A DNA stretch of 64,000 nucleotides from Phoronis australis (lineage: Eukaryota > Phoronida > Phoronidae): assembly GCA_002633005.1 (NCBI GenBank), contig NMRA01000492.1, positions 70,083 through 134,082 of the forward strand. Reading direction: 5' to 3'. The position numbers were made by a program, and so were the translations under genes. Shown one piece after another: positions 56,114 to 64,000 of this stretch; the first letter of the stretch is position 1, and every line of letters starts with the position of its first letter. The notes beneath the pieces were generated by a model, which ran no database searches, had not been told where the DNA came from, and saw only the letters and a program-made list of their open reading frames with translations.

Positions 56114-59100
56114 TGCATATTCGGCATCATTTATTGAGGATGACATCTATATTCCAGACAGAAATGAATTGAAATAGGTCCTGGCATTAGCGGTGTTGGT
56201 GCCATGCACATTATACAATATCTTTTCCAACTGAAAGTTTAAAATATGTGTTCCTCGTTTTCAAATACAGTAATTTGGCATGTCAAAACTATTAGTTTTA
56301 CTCTCCCCCGGATTCTGTCCGATGAAAGACTCAAAGGTTGAATTTAGGTCACTGTCCGTTAGTACTAGTTTCGCCGGGCAGACGCACCTGTCAGATGACG
56401 TCATCGGTCTGTAGCAGTGGTCACACCGATGATTCACATCTCATTTTATTGCTTAGTGCACAATTCTTTCTATGACTGACAATAAAACCCATTACATGAA
56501 CTGACAAGTGGACACTATGTGTAAATATATGAACCCCATTAATCGTAGCGTAAGAAGCCCCGCTTACATGAATCATCTTCATTCAAATTAGGTCAAGCAA
56601 TGTTCACTCATATTGCGGTTAGTTCCTCCGCTAACCATAAATAGTGCTAAATGATTTATAAGTTTATATAATTAAGCATCTTTGCACATGTTTTCTATAC
56701 TCTTTTAATGATCAATTAATATTCCAGTACAACATGAAACAACTAAATACTCAAAAAATGCATGAACAGTGCAGAACGTGAAGACCGTGTAGTAATCTAG
56801 AAATCATAGTACTTCGGTTCCGGTGTTCGGTTTTCGCGACAGTTATTTCGGATTTGGAGGTGAATTGCTCTGTTTACAGATAGCTTGTCTGAAATAAAGG
56901 TATGGTATTATCACATTGCTTGCTGTGTTAGCTTTCCGATTTCTTTTGACGATTCTTACCGGTTAATTGCAAATGAGGAAGCCTCAAGAGAATAAGTTTA
57001 GGTCTCGCCTTTTTCGTAATTATGTGTTTTCCGCCATGATGATGGTTGTCCTCAGATTTTAATTTACCGGTAATTTCAAATTTGCCGGTCTTCTCACGCA
57101 TATATTGGCACTGACTGTCCAGGTCGGCAAATAAAGTTTCATAATCTTGTGGTTTCGCTGATGAACTACTGTTTCGTAAAACTTTAGATCATTAAAATTT
57201 AACACTTTAGCTGTGCCTAGCTACTCGGAATCTCAAACAAATGTCACTGAAACGGGGGTGTAGCTTAAGTTTGGGCGTTGAAACAGCAGTATTTTGTGTC
57301 TTACATTCACGCATTGTACCGTCTCTGGTATTGCCTGACCCATGGACTGTGGTGCTTCAGAGCATCAAGTTTATCGCCAAGGAGCATCCGGATTTGTCAA
57401 ATGAAATATTCCTATTTTTGGCAGTGACAGTTTACCCAACAAGGCAGCCAAATGAGCCTAATTTTGCTATTCACCTGACAAACATTTCATTGTCAGTGGT
57501 CTCATAAGGTCAAGATATACATGTGGCGTCACAACCATATCGAACACGAAAGATGATTTTTGCTATTCACCTCGCAAACTTTTCAACAAGAATAGCTGAT
57601 CACTTCTTAAGTACCATCGATCGTTCTTTGGTTTTGTCAAAAGTTAATTGGTTTATTTTTTGTGCCACAGTAACCGATCATACAAATTTATACATTTGTC
57701 TTATGACTTAAATTTAAAAAGTGTAGCTTTCGATAAACTCTTCAAAAATACTGGTAAATAGTATCAAAAATCTGCTGGTTATTTGAGACAACTGGGTGGA
57801 TGAACCAAGACTCGGCATTAACTTTTTGACTAGTTTATTTGGCCAATGTTACTTTCATTCTACTCAACTAACACCAAAATGAGCTAACTCCAAAAATTTA
57901 ACCCAATGGCAAATGAACATTCCAACATGTTTTTTGACAGGCACTTCAAAACATCAACCCATCTTTAACATCAGCCATTGAACAATTGCCAGCCACTTGG
58001 GCACAAAAATCTCCTTTCTGTGAGTTGAATTCAATCACCTTGTTATGTGTTGCACTTTCTGAAATGTATGACTGTATGATCTTTAACTCACGTCTCTTGT
58101 TAACTCAAAAACAGTTCCGGGTGCAGCGCTTACTGATACAATGAATGTCAGTGTAGTAATTGGAGATGTGCATTTGAAAACGTCAAAAAATTTACGGAAG
58201 TTATTGTAAGGTTTTGTACGATCCTTGAAAGATGTCAAAATTTGGCTGAATTCGGAACATCACATCTCAGAAATTGCTGATAGTATTCTTATGAAAATTT
58301 CAAATATTATGCCTTATGCACTCCAAAAAGGTGTTGGGAACTGTTTTTAAAGTGTCACACTTGCGCATGAGGGGCTATTAAAAATCTGACTTTTATTATT
58401 TGATTTTTATGCAAAATGTCAAAAGTTTCATAAAAGGATAACCAGTTTATTTTCCTATTTAGAAAAGTTGTGACTAATTTCAACATTGAAGTTGCGTGGT
58501 AAATGGCAGAAAATTGATTATTTTAATTTGCAAACATACTATTCTAACTTTTTAAACTTGAACAAAAATAAAGCCAAGAAAAAGGCTTTTTACAAGTCTG
58601 CATTCATTTCGGCGAAGCGCTATGCTGCAAAATTGACAAAAGTCAGCGAATTTTGCTACTTACCAAGTGTGCTTAATTTGAACCAGGCAGAATGATTCAG
58701 CAGTCAGTTTCTAATCTTACTGCAAAATGTCATCCTGCAGAACATTCTTGTTTACTGGTTGTCATTTTGTGTTGATGCTTCCTAACCTGTTATTCAGTTG
58801 TGGTCTGGTTGTTGTGGTTTGGCAATCCCTCAATCTGGTCTGCCTCTCATTCAGAGTAGCTGTTATTTTTTCTTCTGACTGGGCTGTTAACAAGAGCTGT
58901 CTGTGTGGCACTGAGATATCAGAAACTTTCAGCTTTTATTTCTAACATAATTTGTTTCACTCCACCACCGCTCTTGAATGGGACCCCAAGAGTGCAGTTG
59001 ACTAAACCTCAGAATCCACTAATTTGACTTGTGTTATGAGAGCTACAAGTTTTGAGAAAATTTTCGGGTTTGAATCGGGTTTTCCTGTACCCTCAGTTCT

Positions 59101-59553
59101 CGGGATTTGAGCCACGAGAAGTGCGCAAAACTTGATTTGCATTATTTTGATTCCATGTTGTGAATTTGTTCTAGTTTATCTTTGGAAGCTTCATGAAAGA
59201 CCATGACGTACACATTTTGTTTTCAAACTGAGTTCAGATACATGGATTATGAATTAGAATTGTCGTACATATGCATATTATTTAGACCTGATCGCTAAAG
59301 AATGAAGGATTGATGCAAAATTGACTCTTAGAATACGACCTTGACATTACATACACTCGGTAAATGCTGATACTGAACTGTCAAGTTTTGTCACCCTAGT
59401 AAATACTGTGTTTAGAGGTAATGTTCTTGGACCTACGTATCTTGTAGCTGATTGGTCAGAATATTTTCTGCGAGTATGATGGATTTAACTTGCGAATCAC
59501 AGGTTCCTTACCAACTTAAATCGAAAATTGTGTACGGTGTTATCCGGAATATT
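56114..59553. other. long region without recognised genes
   Basis: Probably 5' flank or intron of the gene beginning near 63.1 kb. GCTTGTCTGAAATAAAG|GTATGG (about 56883-56905) could be the 3' end of an untranslated first exon, unproven. Confidence 0.3.
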
Positions 59554-59682
59554 AGGTCATAGCCTCATAGTAGAGTATAGCCTAATATTCAATGTAAGGT
59601 CATAGCCTCAGAATGGAGTATAGCCTAATACTCAGTATAAGGTCATAGCTTCATTGTAGAGTATAGCCCAATGTGAGACTAT
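59554..59682 (+). repeat. 43-bp tandem repeat, three units
   Basis: AGGTCATAGCCTCATAGTAG starts each unit at 59554, 59597 and 59640, with a few substitutions. Confidence 0.85.
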
Positions 59683-60566
59683 GTTCTTATCCCAAACAAT
59701 ACAGTGGAAGTGTCTCTGAGCTTCCTGTGATAACTTCATTGAGTCATCACTTGGTACTGTCATGGGTGTTTATTGGCTGATGTTTGGAGATTGAGCTCAT
59801 CATCTTGTCGGGGGCTGTGGTTTTCCTCAAGTTTCACTTTCCACTCACTAGAAATTGGGAGACTTGTTTATTTACCTTGCAGTCTGTAATCAACCTGGAG
59901 TCTGAATTCAATGTCTGCTTGAAAGTTGGAAGACATGAGGAATCTGTCAAAGGTTTTGTTTATTGGGCTACAGTGGCCTGTCTAGTCTAGGTTTGCACTT
60001 GATGTCCCCCCTTCCCCCCAGATTCGAGCTACAAATTTGAGTGAAAATTGTAAAAACTGGAAATTTTCAGTTCGGACTCAAACTTTTAGTGTTAATGCAG
60101 GTGCAAAATAGGATTAGACATTATAGCTATTGTGTTCTCCAGCACAGAGTTATAGACAGTTGTCTTGACCTTTCGCAAAAGTAGAATACTGTAGAAAATG
60201 TGAAAAGTAATCTGTGTTCAATTTAGAGAAAAAGACTGGCCCTGGTTATGAGATGTTGCCTTGGGGAATTTTTTGGGCATCATGAGGTAACTGGCAGTTC
60301 TTGCATCTTGGCGTGCAAGTTACAGCAACTCTCGACTCTTGAAAGTTGTATGGACCCTTTGTAAGTTGCAACAGCATGTTCAAACTAGGCGACGGATCGT
60401 CGCTTCACGGCTGCGTGTCGTTTTTTTGAGGATGAGTGAGATTGAGCATTGGATGTTGTAAAAAGCTGATGTGGTTTGATATGATGGTCAAATACAGGTT
60501 GATGTATTTTTTATTTCATCAGGAATGATAAGAAATTTTCACAAGTCTGCTCACAACTTGTAGTAC

Positions 60567-60729
60567 TACCGTAATCGTTCGGGTTAACGCCCATGCTCAG
60601 TTAACCGCCCATCCCCTACTTTAGGTGGATTTTCGATTTAACCGCCCACTGCTCGGTTAACCGCCCTCCCCCGATTTTTTGGATTCGCCAATTTAACCGC
60701 CCAGGGCGTTAACCCGAATGATTACGGTA
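60567..60729 (+). repeat. 163-bp TIR element with internal TTAACCGCCC motifs
   Basis: TACCGTAATCGTTCGGGTTA plus ACGCCC is inverted at 60704-60729 with one mismatch over 26 bp. Inside, GGTTAACCGCCC-type units recur four times. TA-TA termini suggest a TA target site. Non-coding. Confidence 0.75.
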
Positions 60730-63096
60730 ATACCGCTCTTACAGGGGTCGTGCAGTTTGAGAATCAGTTTCTTCGCTGATTAACGGGCATCAAACTGGTT
60801 TTTAAAATCTGGGACCCCTGTAAGTGACTTGAGGTATAGATGGGTGTTGCTATTTAGAAGTAATTGATTCTAATTAATATACAAAATAACTGCTTTGAAA
60901 AAATATATGTCAGAGTCCTGGTGGTCAAAGAGTTTCTCAAAGTTTCCGTTCTCTCTACTTACAGTAATTCTGCACATTCACAAGACAATGATTATTAAAA
61001 TTGTCATTTTCTAGTTTTTCAAAGTGTTTTTACCCTGTTGTGAATACTTGGAACTTTACCAAGTGTTGTTTTGTCATATCTACAGCACTTACCTGGTAAG
61101 ATAGGAAAATTTCATAAGCGCTCATTTTTGTTGAGAAATTGGGCGGAATAAATTTTCAGTGTGACCTTTGCTAAATCTTACTGCTCTCAGTGCCTTTGCA
61201 ACCTCCAGGCTTGGTTTCCTCAAAACCAGATCAGTTTGTGTTCAGTTGTAAAGTCATTAAGTCCACCAGCATTGTGTCATTGTTTGTTGGATCAATAGGG
61301 AGCCTTGGTGTGATTAGACTAGTTGTGTAATGTTACACTTGATTATGTAACTCAACCTCAGGTATGTAGGGGATTGTGTTGGAATGATCTTCTGGGTGAA
61401 AACATGTAGAGTCATGGACTCATTGAGGTTTAGGAGTTAGTTTATTCATTTTGGTTGTGGGGAAAATAATTTTTGTTGGAATTTTACAGTGACATTAACA
61501 GTTTCAACAATTATATAGACAGACTATTGACCTTTATTTTGAAGTTTATTTTAAAATCCGGGCTGTGGCTCCATGCTATAGTTGCATCTGTGACCTTGTC
61601 CATTGAGAAATCGGGAAAATCCATTTGGAAGCTCTGTTTTTGAAACTCTGGATGAATCCCTTATTTGCGTTTCTTGTCCATTACACAGCTTATTGGGAAA
61701 TTGTCACCTGTTTAACAGGTGTTGGGAGCAAAAAATACAATTTCCTGAGTGTTGACCTTTCTCATTTCATTCTTTTAAAAGCATTTGTGGCAGTCAAATG
61801 CTCAATCACTGATGTTTCAAAAGCATAGTCTGTGTCTCGGATGATCTGAGTGGTATAAGTACGGACAGGTTGCATCAAGCTCGCCTTGCCTTGTTAAAAG
61901 AAATGACGTTACAAGGCTGACTCATGAGTGGGCCATATGACAGAAAATGTCGCCAAACTCTATCTTCTAGCCTTACTGAATGTGTCCATGATCTCACAAC
62001 ATTTGTGACCGTTACTTCAAGCTGTCAGACATTCATGAATATCGCTCTGCTCTTATCAATGCAATATAGTTGACATAATAAAGTTCTCCATGACTGTCCT
62101 AGTCCTAGATACATAATGGATACACCTGGTAGCTTTGTGTTATCACCATGTAATGGTGGGTTTGTTTACCTCACACATGTGCTTGTCACTGGTGGTACTT
62201 GTATGTTGGCCTGTGTCAATGACTCCTAGGCCTGCTTCCTGTGCCGTGAGATTATGCTGGCAGTTGAAGGTTGCACTGTTCATTGCCCAATCTGGATTGG
62301 GGAAAGGGAGTGGGAAGTAAGTATGTAGTGGTATTGATCGTGCTTCTTAAAGAATGGGTGTCAGTCAAGAGAGGCTTGTCGGCATGAGTTAGGTAAAATT
62401 CATATTTAATCCCCATTCTACGCTGTCTTGGACACCGTATGCATTGTATTTGTTCGTGCTTTGGGAACCTTTTGTTTCGGTTTTTAATATATTAGCATTC
62501 CTAATCAGATAAAAAAATCGTGGACCTGTTGGAGCTCATTGATTTCTACAACAGAAAGGTTCAGTGCCAACATTGACTTATTGGAGTTGGGAAGTTTACG
62601 ATTTTGGCTTGACCTAATTAGTGCTATGTGGTGCTGTAAAGTGACGATACACTGTTATCAAGCATTCTGTCTGATTGCTTCCATTTCTGCCTTCTTACTT
62701 TAGGGCTACATTTCAGTAACAAAACTTAAGGTTAGGCTCCATTTGCTCTTGTTGATCGCGTGTAGTTGGCCAAAATTCTAATATTTGGCTCACAACTGTC
62801 ATGCTAAACGTGCGCATCAAATGCTTTTGTTTGAAGATGGTTGACAGGATGCTTTCATGACTGCCCGTTCTAAATGGCTGATCTGCGAGCCGGTTCAGAT
62901 CACTTGTTGTATTTGCTTTCTGTTAAAAATCAGCGAATATCTTCTACAGTTTCCATGTTAAAGTCTTGCCAATGTTTAGGTCCTACCCCTCCACTCTGCG
63001 TGTGGTTAAATGTGTCCATGTGTGAATTCCAAAATCTTGTTCCCTGTCACGTACACGTTTCCTGTCTAACCATGTCAGTTTTTACAGTCTAGGTAG
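60730..63096. other. intron-like sequence, no gene recognised
   Basis: T-rich, only short frames, no TIR elements seen. Confidence 0.35.
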
Positions 63097-63153
63097 ATGG
63101 CGGATGAGGCGCGCACTCCTCTGGCAGATGAGGACCAGCCAGACATGGCACAC
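63097..63153 (+). CDS. candidate first coding exon, gene continues beyond window
   Basis: TTTTTACAG acceptor about 10 bases upstream, then ATG and 19 codons (MADEARTPLADEDQPDMAH), donor CAC|GTAAGC, phase 0. The acidic start and strong splice sites suggest the translation start of a multi-exon gene whose 5'UTR exon lies upstream. Protein not identifiable from this piece. Confidence 0.45.
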
Positions 63154-64000
63154 GTAAGCAAGCTTGCCCTCACTTCTCATCCAGTCAATGTTTTGTGTCT
63201 TCACGAATGTGCTACTATGTAACCTCTTAACATCTCTTCAAATTCTCGTCATGTCGTGCATGGCTACCTGGACAGGGTATATATCTATCGGGCCACGAGA
63301 CCACCAGTAGTTGCTCGAGACTTTGCTGAAAATTAACTTGTAATGAATCTCCATGGTTTGCTTCCATATTTCAAGCATTGTGAATGGTTAAATTTTGATG
63401 TTGAGTCTCGAGCAATCATTGGCCCAGGAAAAGCAAACTTGTTTTCCTTTTCCCGTTGATGAATGATTTTCTCTCGATACCGCAAGAACCAGCATACTTT
63501 GTGGTGACAACATAAATTTGAAGTTAAGTTCACTTAAGAAATGTGGCAATATTTGAGAGTTTTCGGCTGGTATATTCTAAAAGTGTTATGGTTGCACCGC
63601 TCTTGCCAGAACTGTTCAGGTAGCCTGTGCGTAATTCTCTAATGTCCTTTGTAGTTGGCGAGAGTCTTCTCTTTGCCTGCTTTGACTGTTGTAGGTGATT
63701 ACCCTCTCCAGAGTGAAGCTAACCTGTCACTTTCGGTGTTCTCCACAACCCAAACCTTAGTCCTGTCTGATATGTCAACAAACATGCCTGCACTATCTTA
63801 AGTGCACATTTACCCGCCTCGATAGTGGGTGCACCCAAATAATAATCGGCAATTCAGAAAACCAAAACTTGTTCAACTTCTAGTTAAAAACTGATGGCAA
63901 CCTATTTTATGATTAGATAACCTTTTTTGTTTACAAACTGTTCTCCGGAAAACTCAAATGTGTTGGCACTTTTCAAACGTCTTGCGAGTGTCAGCAAACG

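Overview
The window is eukaryotic, from an animal. Its genes are split by GT-AG introns. Repeats and decayed transposons fill most of the space, base composition is AT-rich, and there are no operons or bacterial signals. The best-preserved genes encode short-chain collagen C4-like proteins, a family known from sponges, cnidarians, lancelets and molluscs. With the CR1/L2-like LINE remnants and many small TIR elements, this suggests a marine invertebrate, for example an anthozoan, hemichordate or lancelet. The species cannot be fixed from the sequence. The assembly has one 174-base gap (8213-8386) and four single-N joins (1913, 14572, 17419, 30902). At least one join leaves a falsely duplicated contig end.

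Left part (1-12 kb): a possible last exon of a plus-strand gene (173-263), then three minus-strand exons of an ion channel of the CNG/HCN/KCNH superfamily (10735-9985, 9117-8938, 2603-2389). They encode S1-S4, S5 plus turret, and a pore-like segment. S6 and any cyclic-nucleotide-binding domain were not found. The long second channel intron is packed with repeats, including a small element that ends about 30 bases before the exon 3 acceptor.

12-20 kb: a 3.3-kb element with perfect 26-bp terminal inverted repeats and inverted subterminal GCGATCG-type motifs, a TTAA-flanked 742-bp element, and other repeats. No gene was recognised here.

20-45 kb: a tandem pair of five-exon, plus-strand short-chain collagen genes (20256-27409, 349 aa; 35824-44393, 353 aa). 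Each has a hydrophobic N-terminus, a short coiled coil, an RTKR site, eight to nine Gly-X-Y triplets and a cysteine-rich C-terminal domain ending in CVVCTK. Exon phases, parts of the introns, the 5' flank and the polyadenylation signal are shared, so the whole gene was duplicated. Later insertions (LINE pieces, small TIR elements, microsatellites) separate the copies. An 890-bp repeat occurs twice around the N at 30902 and again, diverged, at 46.3 kb.

45-64 kb: repeats, microsatellites, some possible orphan exons between 47.5 and 51.1 kb, and at 63097-63153 a possible first coding exon (19 codons, good donor) of a gene that continues beyond the window. The 56-63 kb stretch before it looks like 5' flank or a long 5' intron.
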